Shown: positions 8,255 to 16,220 of the stretch, piece by piece
How the letters are laid out: every line of letters starts with the position of its first letter
Numbering within the stretch: position 1 is the first letter of the stretch
Assembly: GCA_038316385.1 (NCBI GenBank)
Contig: JBBQAN010000026.1
Location: 1 to 37,184 of the forward strand
DNA: 37,184 nt
Direction: 5' to 3'
From: SZAS-103 sp038316385
Lineage (GTDB): Bacteria > Pseudomonadota > Gammaproteobacteria > Xanthomonadales > Xanthomonadaceae
Translations under genes and position numbers: made by a program
Notes under the pieces: generated by a model
What the model was told of the DNA's origin: nothing
Database searches by the model: none
The model's input: only the letters and a program-made list of their open reading frames with translations

Positions 8255-9597
8255 CGACGTTTTTTGGCTCGGTTTGGTGGCTGATCGTCAGCATCAGCAT
8301 TCTCGTGACCTTCCACGAGTTCGGGCATTTCTGCGTTGCGCGCTTTTTCGGCGTGCACGTGTTGCGCTTTTCGATCGGATTCGGCAAGCCGCTGCTGAAA
8401 CACGTGGATCGCGATGGCACCGAGTTCGTCATCTCGGCAATACCACTTGGCGGTTACGTGAAAATGCTCGACGAGGCCGAGTTCGAGGTCGATCCGGCCG
8501 ACGTCCACCGCGCATTCAATCGCAAGCCGGTGCTGCAACGCATGGCAATTGCCGCAGCAGGGCCGGTCGCCAATTTCCTGCTCTGTTTCGCGTTGTTCTG
8601 GTTGATGTTCGTGATCGGCCTGCCGGACTACCAGCCAATTGTCGGCCAGGCGAACGGCCTCGCGGCGCAAGCCGGATTTGTCGCAGGAGATCGCTTGCTG
8701 AGCGTCGATGGCGAGCACGTCGATACCTGGACTGATGCAGGCATGCTGCTAGCCAACGCGGCGGCCGATCGCAGGGCGGCCACGGTGGAGGTTGCCCATG
8801 CAGACGGCGGCCATGCGCTGCGGACGCTGCAATTGCAGCAACTGGCCAGCGGGATCGATCAATCCCAGGAACTGGGCGAAATCGGTATTGTACCCAAGCA
8901 GATGATCCTGCCAGCGGTTGTCGGCAAGATCACGGAGGGCGGCCCCAGCGACCAACTGAAGGTAGGCGACCGTATCCTTGCAGTCGATGGCGATGCAGTG
9001 GCGAATTTTGATGCGCTCGTCGCCAAGACCCACGCCAACGCACGCGCCAATAGACCGCTGCACCTGACCGTTCAGCGCGGCGGCGAGCGCCTTCAGATGG
9101 ATGTCGTGCCTAAAATGGGAAATCCCGGCAACGGCAAGCAGACGCTGCTGATCGGGATCGGCCCACAAGTCATCGACGCCGTTCGCGACGGCTTGCGGCG
9201 CTACGGCCCTGTCGATGCCCTCGGTGCCAGCGCCCACGAGATGCATCGCCAGACCGCGGCCACGCTCGATCTGCTGCGCCGAATCTTCGTACACGGCAAT
9301 ACCGAGGGCGTTTCCAGCGTAGTCGGCATTGCCCGCTACGCCAACGATGCAGCCGGCCTCGGCCTAGCCTGGTTCCTGTTTTTCCTGGCGATTCTTTCGC
9401 TGAGCCTCGGTATCATGAACTTGCTGCCGGTACCGATCTTGGACGGCGGGCATCTCCTGTATTACCTTATAGAGCTGGTGAAAGGCAGCCCGGTCAGCGA
9501 ACGCTCGCTGGCGGTCGGCCAATACATCGGTCTGGCGCTGCTCGGCGGGCTGATGTGCGTGGCGTTCTACAACGACCTGCTGCGTCCTCTGTCCTGA
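8251..9597 (+). CDS. rseP: Site-2 intramembrane zinc metalloprotease RseP
   Basis: RseP cleaves anti-sigma factors such as RseA within the membrane during envelope stress and clears signal-peptide remnants. The first membrane segment carries the zinc motif HEFGH (residues 22-26). The third zinc ligand lies in NLLPVPILDGG (LDG at 397-399, Asp398) in a C-terminal membrane segment, with two periplasmic PDZ domains between (the second around EGGPSDQLKVGDRILAVDG). The length, 448 residues, matches E. coli RseP (450). The start is a TTG whose bases overlap the dxr stop (TTGA), with GGGAG just upstream inside dxr; homology begins at once, so this start is well supported. bamA follows after 75 bases. 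Confidence 0.95.
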   Translation: MTTFFGSVWWLIVSISILVTFHEFGHFCVARFFGVHVLRFSIGFGKPLLKHVDRDGTEFVISAIPLGGYVKMLDEAEFEVDPADVHRAFNRKPVLQRMAIAAAGPVANFLLCFALFWLMFVIGLPDYQPIVGQANGLAAQAGFVAGDRLLSVDGEHVDTWTDAGMLLANAAADRRAATVEVAHADGGHALRTLQLQQLASGIDQSQELGEIGIVPKQMILPAVVGKITEGGPSDQLKVGDRILAVDGDAVANFDALVAKTHANARANRPLHLTVQRGGERLQMDVVPKMGNPGNGKQTLLIGIGPQVIDAVRDGLRRYGPVDALGASAHEMHRQTAATLDLLRRIFVHGNTEGVSSVVGIARYANDAAGLGLAWFLFFLAILSLSLGIMNLLPVPILDGGHLLYYLIELVKGSPVSERSLAVGQYIGLALLGGLMCVAFYNDLLRPLS

Positions 9598-9672
9598 CTT
9601 CGCAATCGCCTGCCGCGCAATACCAACCCTTTACCACCCGTGGAACCCTTCCGCGGCCAACCGGATGCACAG

Positions 9673-11997
9673 ATGACGCGTACCGCAGTTCCTCGCCTGC
9701 TCGCCCTCGCCCTGACCGCAGCCCTCGCCTTCGCGCCGGGCGCCAAAGCACAGAACTTCGAGCCCTTCCGGGTGCAGGACATCCGCATCGACGGCCTCCA
9801 GCGCATCGCCCCGGGCACGGTCTTCACCTATCTCTCGATCGAGAAAGGCGACACCGTCGACCGCGCCGCCGCAGCCAATGCGATCCGCGCCCTGTTCAAG
9901 ACCGGTTTCTTCAACGATGTCGAAATCGACCGCCAAGGCGACATTCTGGTGGTAAAGGTCACCGAGCGCCCGGCGATCAACAAACTCATCATCGTCGGCA
10001 ACAAGGAAATCAAGACCGAGGATCTCGAAAAAGGCCTCAAACAGATTGGCTTGGCCGAGGGCGAAACCTTCGATCGCCTGAGCCTCGATCGCGTTTCCCA
10101 GGAACTCAACCGGAATTACGACGATCGCGGCAAGTACAACGTCACGATCACGCCGACCGTCACCCCGCTGGACCGCAACCGCGTTGACGTGACGATCACG
10201 ATCGCCGAAGGCCAGGTCGCGAAAATCCGCAACATCAACATCGTCGGCAACCAGGCTTTCAACGACAAGCTGTTGATGGACAATTGGGAATCGTCCACCG
10301 GAAGCTGGCTGTCCTGGTACAAGCACGACAATCAGTATTCCCGCGAGAAGCTCTCAGGCGATCTGGAAAAGCTCAATTCGTACTATCTCGACCGCGGCTA
10401 TATCGACTTCAACGTCGATTCGACACAGGTGGAGATCACACCCGACCGCCGTGATATGTTCCTGACCACGAACATTAGCGAAGGCCAAATCTACAAGGTA
10501 TCCAGCGTTACCGTCTCCGGCGATACCATCGTGCCGAAAGCGGATCTGGAAAAGCTGGTCACGGTCAAGGAGGGTGAGGTTTTCTCGCGTCGCCAGCTTG
10601 AGAACACGGTCGATCGCATGACCATCGTACTCAGCAACATCGGCTACGCATTCGTCAAGATCACCCCAGTACCGGAGGTCGACAAGGATGCACGCACGGT
10701 CGGCATCGATTTTCAGGTCGCGCCGGGACCGCGCGTGCTGGTGCGACGGATCGTCTTCAAGGGCAATACCCGCACCGCCGATTCGGTGTTGCGCCGCGAA
10801 ATGCGTCAGCTAGAAGGCAGCTGGTTCTCGCAGGCTGCGGTCGATCGGTCGCGCATCCGTCTGCAACGACTCGGCTTTTTCGACGACATCACCGTGGACA
10901 CGCCCGCAGTCCCAGGCACCAACGATCAGGTTGATGTGGTCGTCAACGTCAAGGAACACACTTCCGGGCAATTCACGTTCGGGCTCGGCTACTCTCAGCT
11001 CGAAGGATTGATCACCACCCTCCAGCTCGATGAAAACGACTTCCTCGGCACCGGTAATCACTTCGGCATTACCATATCGAACAGCGTCTTCCAGAAGAGC
11101 GTGAATTTCAACTATCTGGATCCCTACTTCACCGCCAGCGGGGTGTCCGTCGGTTACGGGTTGTTCTATACCCAGTTCAACAACTCCAACTTCAACACTG
11201 CGCAGTATTCGAGCAACTCCAGCGGCGGAACGGTGACGTTCGGCGTGCCGATCACCGAGAACGACACGGTCGGCCTCACCCTGGGTGCCAACTCCAAAAA
11301 AATCCAAGTGATTCCCGGGCTGACGCCCGAGGTGATCATCGACTATCTCAATGCCGTCAATCACTTCACGTTCAAGACCGAGAGCGCCGATATTTCCTGG
11401 GCCAAAGACACGCGCAACAGCTTTTTCGCGCCGACCCGGGGCACCTACCAGCGCTTTGGCGCGTTCATCGCATTGCCGGGCTCAACCCAGGAGTATTACA
11501 AGCTTTCGTATTCGTTCGAACACTTCTTCCCGCTGAGCTCGTATCTCGTACTTCGCACTGCAACAAACCTGGGTTACGGCAACGGTTACGGCAATGCAAA
11601 AGGCAACGGCCTGCCCTTCTTCGAGAACTTCTACGCCGGCGGCGTGACCTCGGTGCGTGGTTTTCGCGACAATACCCTTGGCCCATTCGCTTTTGCAGCG
11701 GGCTCGCCGACCCAGCAACCGCTGGGTGGCGCAGTCAAGACGACCGGCTCGATCGAAACATTCTTCCCGCGCCTGCTGAGCACTGAATCGGCACGCCTCT
11801 CTACCTTCATCGACTTCGGCAACGTGTACGCGAAACCCGGCGATTTCAGTTTCAACACGTTGCGGGCTTCCGTCGGTATCGCATTGCAATGGCGTGCGCC
11901 AATCGGGCCGATCATCATCAGTTATGCCCAACCAATCCGCAGCCAACCCGGCGATCAGCCGGAACACCTGCAATTCACTTTCGGCAGCAGTTTCTGA
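9673..11997 (+). CDS. bamA: Outer membrane protein assembly factor BamA
   Basis: BamA is the core of the BAM complex that inserts beta-barrel proteins into the outer membrane. From the ATG at 9673 the precursor has 774 residues: a signal peptide ending AKA-QN near residue 26, five POTRA domains (from FEPFRVQDIRIDGLQRI on), then the 16-strand barrel. The conserved VRGF motif of loop 6 is at residues 661-664, and the protein ends in Phe (TFGSSF), the usual C-terminal outer-membrane signal. A GTG at 9640 in the same frame would add 11 residues ahead of the signal peptide and has no ribosome site. lpxD follows directly; the skp gene found between them in enterics is absent. Confidence 0.97.
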   Translation: MTRTAVPRLLALALTAALAFAPGAKAQNFEPFRVQDIRIDGLQRIAPGTVFTYLSIEKGDTVDRAAAANAIRALFKTGFFNDVEIDRQGDILVVKVTERPAINKLIIVGNKEIKTEDLEKGLKQIGLAEGETFDRLSLDRVSQELNRNYDDRGKYNVTITPTVTPLDRNRVDVTITIAEGQVAKIRNINIVGNQAFNDKLLMDNWESSTGSWLSWYKHDNQYSREKLSGDLEKLNSYYLDRGYIDFNVDSTQVEITPDRRDMFLTTNISEGQIYKVSSVTVSGDTIVPKADLEKLVTVKEGEVFSRRQLENTVDRMTIVLSNIGYAFVKITPVPEVDKDARTVGIDFQVAPGPRVLVRRIVFKGNTRTADSVLRREMRQLEGSWFSQAAVDRSRIRLQRLGFFDDITVDTPAVPGTNDQVDVVVNVKEHTSGQFTFGLGYSQLEGLITTLQLDENDFLGTGNHFGITISNSVFQKSVNFNYLDPYFTASGVSVGYGLFYTQFNNSNFNTAQYSSNSSGGTVTFGVPITENDTVGLTLGANSKKIQVIPGLTPEVIIDYLNAVNHFTFKTESADISWAKDTRNSFFAPTRGTYQRFGAFIALPGSTQEYYKLSYSFEHFFPLSSYLVLRTATNLGYGNGYGNAKGNGLPFFENFYAGGVTSVRGFRDNTLGPFAFAAGSPTQQPLGGAVKTTGSIETFFPRLLSTESARLSTFIDFGNVYAKPGDFSFNTLRASVGIALQWRAPIGPIIISYAQPIRSQPGDQPEHLQFTFGSSF

Positions 11998-12021
11998 CCA
12001 AGGTTGGCGTCCACGACGATC

Positions 12022-13047
12022 ATGGCGACTACCGCGTTCACCCTGGCCCATCTGGCCGAACGTTTCGGCCTGGGCCTGCGTGGCGACGCAACGGTGTCTA
12101 TCGTCGGCGTCGCATCGCTCGCGCGGGCGGGCGCGGGTCAGCTTGCGTTCCTTGCCAACCCGCGTAATCGCGCCGAGCTCGCCAACACCGGGGCTGCGGC
12201 GGTCGTGTTGCGTGAGGCCGATGCGCACGCCGCGCCGTCGGCCTGCCTGATCGCTGAAGACCCCTACATCGCGTTCGCGCGCATCGCGGCGCTGTACGAT
12301 CCGCGTACGCGCCCTGCTTTCGGCATTCATCCGAGCGCTGCTGTCGATTCGTCCGCGCAGATCGATCCGGGCGCGCATGTCGGCGCATTTGTCAGCATCG
12401 GCGCACGCAGCGTGGTAGCGGCTGGAGCAATCCTTGGCCCGGGCTGCGTGGTCGGCGAGGATTGCGCGATCGGCGCGGACAGCGAACTCGTCGCACGCGT
12501 CACTCTGGTTTGTCGCGTACGGATCGGTCGTCGCGTGCTGATCCATCCGGGCGCCGTGCTGGGGGCCGACGGGTTCGGCCTGGCCAGGGACAAGGACGGC
12601 TGGATCAAGGTCCCGCAGCTCGGCGGCGTGGTGATCGGCGACGATTGCGAGATCGGCGCGAATACCTCCATCGATCGCGGCGCTCTCGACGACACCGTGC
12701 TTGAAGAAGATGTCCGCCTCGACAACCAGATCCAGATCGGCCACAACGTTCATATCGGCGCGCACACTGCGTTGGCCGGTTGCGTCGGAGTCGCCGGCTC
12801 GACGCGCATCGGCCGCAACTGTCTGATCGCAGGTGCCGTCGGGATCAATGGCCACATCGAAATCTGCGACAACGTCATCGTCCACGCCGCGAGCACGGTG
12901 TTGAATTCGATCGACAAACCCGGCGAATATTCGTCCGGAATCCTCCTGCAAGAGCACCGCACGTGGCGGCGCAATGCGGCGCGCTTCAAGCATCTCGACA
13001 CGATGGCGCGCAAACTCAATACGTTCGTCAAGGACGAAACCCAATGA
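12022..13047 (+). CDS. lpxD: UDP-3-O-(3-hydroxyacyl)glucosamine N-acyltransferase
   Basis: LpxD adds the second 3-hydroxyacyl chain in lipid A synthesis, using acyl-ACP. The 341-residue product has the N-terminal uridine-binding domain (LAHLAERFGLGLRG, then AGQLAFLANPRNR) and a left-handed beta helix of hexapeptide repeats. The catalytic His is His241 in NQIQIGHNVHIG, matching E. coli His239. I chose the ATG at 12022 because homology starts there; a TTG at 12004 is an alternative and neither has a good ribosome site. The last 4 bases overlap fabZ (ATGA). Confidence 0.95.
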   Translation: MATTAFTLAHLAERFGLGLRGDATVSIVGVASLARAGAGQLAFLANPRNRAELANTGAAAVVLREADAHAAPSACLIAEDPYIAFARIAALYDPRTRPAFGIHPSAAVDSSAQIDPGAHVGAFVSIGARSVVAAGAILGPGCVVGEDCAIGADSELVARVTLVCRVRIGRRVLIHPGAVLGADGFGLARDKDGWIKVPQLGGVVIGDDCEIGANTSIDRGALDDTVLEEDVRLDNQIQIGHNVHIGAHTALAGCVGVAGSTRIGRNCLIAGAVGINGHIEICDNVIVHAASTVLNSIDKPGEYSSGILLQEHRTWRRNAARFKHLDTMARKLNTFVKDETQ

Positions 13048-13502
13048 ACTCTCCGCAGCAGACCTACGATATCGAGGCGATCCAGGCCATGCTGCCGCAT
13101 CGCTATCCATTCCTGATGGTGGATCGCGTGCTGGCTTGCGAGCCCGGAAAATCATTGCGTGCGATCAAGAACGTGACCGTCAACGAACCCTTCTTCCAAG
13201 GCCACTTCCCCGGCCATCCGGTGATGCCGGGGGTGATGATCATCGAGGCGATGGCGCAGTCCGCAGGTTTGCTCGTGCAGATTTCCGCGCCACCGCGCGT
13301 CGAAGGCGAAGAACAGCCGATCTTCTATCTGGTCAAGGTGGACAAGGCGCGCTTCAGCAAGATCGTCGTGCCGGGCGACCAACTGGTGTTCGAGGTCGAA
13401 CTGCTGCGCACGCTCCGCAACATGGGTTTGTACGCCTGCCGTGCGCTCGTCGACGGCAAGGAAGCCGCGAGCGCCGAGATGCTCTGCGCGCGCAAGGGCT
13501 AG
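13044..13502 (+). CDS. fabZ: 3-hydroxyacyl-ACP dehydratase FabZ
   Basis: FabZ dehydrates 3-hydroxyacyl-ACP in fatty acid elongation and competes with LpxA and LpxD for the same hydroxyacyl-ACP pool, which explains its place among the lpx genes. The 152-residue hot-dog protein starts at an ATG overlapping the lpxD stop. It shows LPHRYPFLMVDRV near residues 17-29 and the active-site helix GHFPGHPVMPGVMIIEAMAQ, with catalytic His54 and Glu68. The C-terminus AEMLCARKG is typical. lpxA follows after 22 bases. Confidence 0.96.
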   Translation: MNSPQQTYDIEAIQAMLPHRYPFLMVDRVLACEPGKSLRAIKNVTVNEPFFQGHFPGHPVMPGVMIIEAMAQSAGLLVQISAPPRVEGEEQPIFYLVKVDKARFSKIVVPGDQLVFEVELLRTLRNMGLYACRALVDGKEAASAEMLCARKG

Positions 13503-13524
13503 CAGGCAAGTGCCGGGCGCAGCC

Positions 13525-14298
13525 ATGACGATCCATCCGACCGCGTTGATCGATTCCACCGCGCGCATCGGCGTCGATGTGTCGATCGGCGCGTACAGCG
13601 TGATCGGCGCTGAGGTGACGATCGGCGACGGCACCAGTATCGGCGCGCACGCGACCATCGATGGCCCGACCAGCATCGGCCGCGACAACCGCATCCATTC
13701 GCATGTTGCGATCGGCGGCGATCCGCAAGACAAGAAATACCACGGCGGCCGCAGCGAATTGGTGATCGGCGACCGCAACACGATCCGCGAATTCGCGACC
13801 ATCAATCGCGGCACCAGCGATGGCGGCGGCATCACCCGCATCGGCGACGACAACTGGATCATGGCCTACGTGCACATCGCGCACGACTGCACGATTGGCA
13901 ACCAGACGATTTTCGCGAACAACGCAACCCTGGCCGGCCACGTCGCGATCGGCGATTACGTGACGCTGGGCGGCTTCAGCGGCGTGCACCAGTTCTGCAA
14001 GATCGGCGCGCACGCCTTCATCGGCATGGGCAGCCTGATCAATGCCGACGTGCTGCCGTTCGTGATGGTCGCCGGCCAATACGCAAAGCCGCGCGGGATC
14101 AATTCCGAAGGGCTCAAGCGGCGCGGCTTTTCGGCCGAACGCATCGCCGCGATCAAGCGTGCGTATCGCGCGCTGTTCGTATCGGGTCAACCACTCGCCG
14201 ACGCGCGCGCGCGACTCGCTGCGCAATCAGCTGAAGATGCCGACGTAAGACAAATGCTGGAGTTCATCGATCGCAGCGAGCGGTCGCTGTTGCGATAA
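13525..14298 (+). CDS. lpxA: UDP-N-acetylglucosamine O-acyltransferase
   Basis: LpxA catalyses the first step of lipid A synthesis, moving a 3-hydroxyacyl chain from ACP to UDP-GlcNAc. The 257-residue product is a trimeric left-handed beta helix made of hexapeptide repeats from residue 3 on. The catalytic base is His120 in YVHIAHDCTIGNQ, equal to E. coli His125. GFSGVHQFCKIG and GLKRRGFS near the C-terminus are family blocks. The start follows from homology (TIHPTALID). Its stop overlaps the lpxB ATG by one base (TAATG). Confidence 0.96.
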   Translation: MTIHPTALIDSTARIGVDVSIGAYSVIGAEVTIGDGTSIGAHATIDGPTSIGRDNRIHSHVAIGGDPQDKKYHGGRSELVIGDRNTIREFATINRGTSDGGGITRIGDDNWIMAYVHIAHDCTIGNQTIFANNATLAGHVAIGDYVTLGGFSGVHQFCKIGAHAFIGMGSLINADVLPFVMVAGQYAKPRGINSEGLKRRGFSAERIAAIKRAYRALFVSGQPLADARARLAAQSAEDADVRQMLEFIDRSERSLLR

Positions 14299-15563
14299 TG
14301 ACTGACCGGCTACGCATCGCGCTGGTTGCAGGCGAAGCATCGGGCGATCAACTCGGAGCGGGGTTGATTGCAGAATTGCGTCGTCGCCATCCCGATGCGC
14401 AATTCGCTGGCGTCGGTGGTGCTGCGATGCGCGCTGCCGGTCTCGACGCATGGCACGATTGCGGCGTGCTCGCGGTGATGGGGCTTGCGGAAGTCGTGCG
14501 CCATCTGCCACGGCTGTTGAAGCTGCGGCGCGATTTGCGTGAACGATTGCTCGCATGGAAGCCCGATATCTTCATCGGCATTGACGCGCCTGACTTCAAC
14601 CTCGGTCTTGAACGCAAGCTCAAGCAAAACGGCATCCGCATCGTGCATTACGTCAGTCCATCGGTTTGGGCGTGGAAGGAAAAACGCGCCGGTAAAATCG
14701 CTGAAAGTGCCGACCGCGTGCTCTGCCTGTTTCCGATGGAACCGCCGATCTATGCTCGATACGGCGTGCATGCTGATTTTGTCGGCCATCCACTGGCCGA
14801 CGCGTTCGCACTCGAACCCGATCGCGCAGCCGCACGAGCCGCACTTGCATTGCCGCAAGACGGAACACTGATCGCCTTGCTTCCAGGAAGCCGCTTGGGT
14901 GAAGTGAAGAAGCTCGGCATGGACTTCTTGCGCGCGACTGCCTTGCTTCTGGATGAGCGACCAAAACTGAAATTCATCGCGCCGATGGCGAATGCAGGGT
15001 GCCGAAAATTGTTTGCCACGCAACTCGATGCCGTGAATGCGGAATATCCGAACGTGATGCTGCGCGAAGCCATGCACCTGCTTGATGGTCGCGCCCATGA
15101 AGCCTTGATCGCCTCCGACGTCGCTCTGCTCGCATCAGGCACGGCTGCGCTGGAAGCGATGCTCGCCAAACGACCGATGGTTGTCGCCTATCGCATCTCG
15201 AAGATGACGCAGGCAATCGTGCGTGGATTCGGCATGCTCAAGATCGGACGCTACAGTTTGCCAAATATTTTGCACAGGGAAGTGCTTATGCCGCGGGCGC
15301 AGGATGCGCAGGAGCGGCGTCTGGACAGTCTGGTGCCAACCCGATATCCGCAAGCGACAGGCCAGTCTCTGGTACCCGAACTGATGCAGGACGATTGCAC
15401 GCCGCCCGCACTCGCCGACGCATTACGCTTGTGGCTCGACGATGACGCGCGAACACAGGCGTTGCTGCCGCGTTTTCGTGAATTGCATCTGGCGCTGTGT
15501 CGTGACGCGTCGGTGCTGGCGGCTGACGTCGTCGACGGTCTGTTGCTGGAATCGCGCCGATGA
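14298..15563 (+). CDS. lpxB: Lipid A disaccharide synthase
   Basis: LpxB joins UDP-2,3-diacylglucosamine and lipid X into the tetraacyl disaccharide of lipid A. The 421-residue GT19-family product starts RIALVAGEASGDQLGAGLI, with the conserved acidic and Gly residues of the nucleotide site. It continues with GIDAPDFNLGLERKLK, YVSPSVWAWKEKRAGKI and LPGSRLGEVKKL, then ASGTAALEAMLAKRPMVVAYR near the C-terminus. It is somewhat longer than E. coli LpxB (382), mostly from an extended C-terminus. It overlaps lpxA by 1 base and rnhB by 4, at the end of the lpxD-fabZ-lpxA-lpxB run. Confidence 0.95.
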   Translation: MTDRLRIALVAGEASGDQLGAGLIAELRRRHPDAQFAGVGGAAMRAAGLDAWHDCGVLAVMGLAEVVRHLPRLLKLRRDLRERLLAWKPDIFIGIDAPDFNLGLERKLKQNGIRIVHYVSPSVWAWKEKRAGKIAESADRVLCLFPMEPPIYARYGVHADFVGHPLADAFALEPDRAAARAALALPQDGTLIALLPGSRLGEVKKLGMDFLRATALLLDERPKLKFIAPMANAGCRKLFATQLDAVNAEYPNVMLREAMHLLDGRAHEALIASDVALLASGTAALEAMLAKRPMVVAYRISKMTQAIVRGFGMLKIGRYSLPNILHREVLMPRAQDAQERRLDSLVPTRYPQATGQSLVPELMQDDCTPPALADALRLWLDDDARTQALLPRFRELHLALCRDASVLAADVVDGLLLESRR

Positions 15564-16150
15564 TCGACGCATGGCACACCGCGGGTGTTGACGAAGCGGG
15601 CTGCGGACCGCTCGCCGGGCCGGTCGTCGTAGCTGCCGTGATCCTGCATCCGCGCCGTCGTGTGCCCGGACTCGCCGACTCGAAAGCACTCTCGCCAACT
15701 CGGCGCGAACAACTCGACGAACAGATCCGCGCCAGCGCACTGGCCTTCGCCGTCATCGAAATCGACGCAGCCATGATCGATCGCATCAACATTTATCAGG
15801 CGCGGATGCTCGGCATGCGGATGGCGCTCGACGACTTGGCACGTGCGCCACGACGCGCGCTGATCGATGGCAATCAGTTGCCGCGCATGCTGCGCTGTCC
15901 GGCGCGCGCGATCGTCGATGGCGATGCGCGCGTCGCTTCGATCAGCGCCGCCTCGATCCTGGCGAAGGTGCATCGCGACGCGTGCATGCGCGCGTTCGAC
16001 GCGCTTCATCCAGGCTACGGATTCGCCGCCCACAAGGGCTATTCCACATCCGCGCACCTCGCTTGCCTGCGGTTGCTTGGACCATGCTCCATCCATCGCC
16101 GCAGCTTCGCTCCAGTGGCAGCATTGCTGCAATCCGCATTTGCGCCATGA
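15560..16150 (+). CDS. rnhB: Ribonuclease HII
   Basis: RNase HII removes single ribonucleotides and RNA from RNA-DNA hybrids. The 196-residue product has the four-acid DEDD active site: Asp and Glu in GVDEAG (residues 11 and 12), the Asp in LIDGNQLP, and the Asp in AASILAKVHRDA. GYGFAAHKGYST and HRRSF near the C-terminus are family blocks. The motif after GVDEA, normally GRG, reads GCG here (Cys15 for Arg); this motif contacts the ribonucleotide junction in characterised enzymes. The start overlaps the lpxB stop (ATGA) and dnaE follows after 70 bases. Confidence 0.94.
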   Translation: MIDAWHTAGVDEAGCGPLAGPVVVAAVILHPRRRVPGLADSKALSPTRREQLDEQIRASALAFAVIEIDAAMIDRINIYQARMLGMRMALDDLARAPRRALIDGNQLPRMLRCPARAIVDGDARVASISAASILAKVHRDACMRAFDALHPGYGFAAHKGYSTSAHLACLRLLGPCSIHRRSFAPVAALLQSAFAP

Positions 16151-16220
16151 GCGCGCGCTGTCAAGTCTTGTCCAGCGAACGCGGCACGACTAACCTGCGC
16201 GCAGGCTTCGGTTCGCACGC

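Noticed and set aside
12004..12021. TTG start for lpxD
   Set aside because: The only AAGG lies directly against the TTG, too close to serve as a ribosome site, and homology begins at the ATG at 12022.
9598..12021. A skp gene around bamA
   Set aside because: The bamA-lpxD gap is about 24 bases and holds no gene; absence here seems to be the normal order in this group.
11482..13155. Long open frame on the minus strand antisense to the bamA end, lpxD and the fabZ start
   Set aside because: It has no recognisable motif, its composition is what GC-rich codon bias gives on the opposite strand, and the plus-strand genes are certain.
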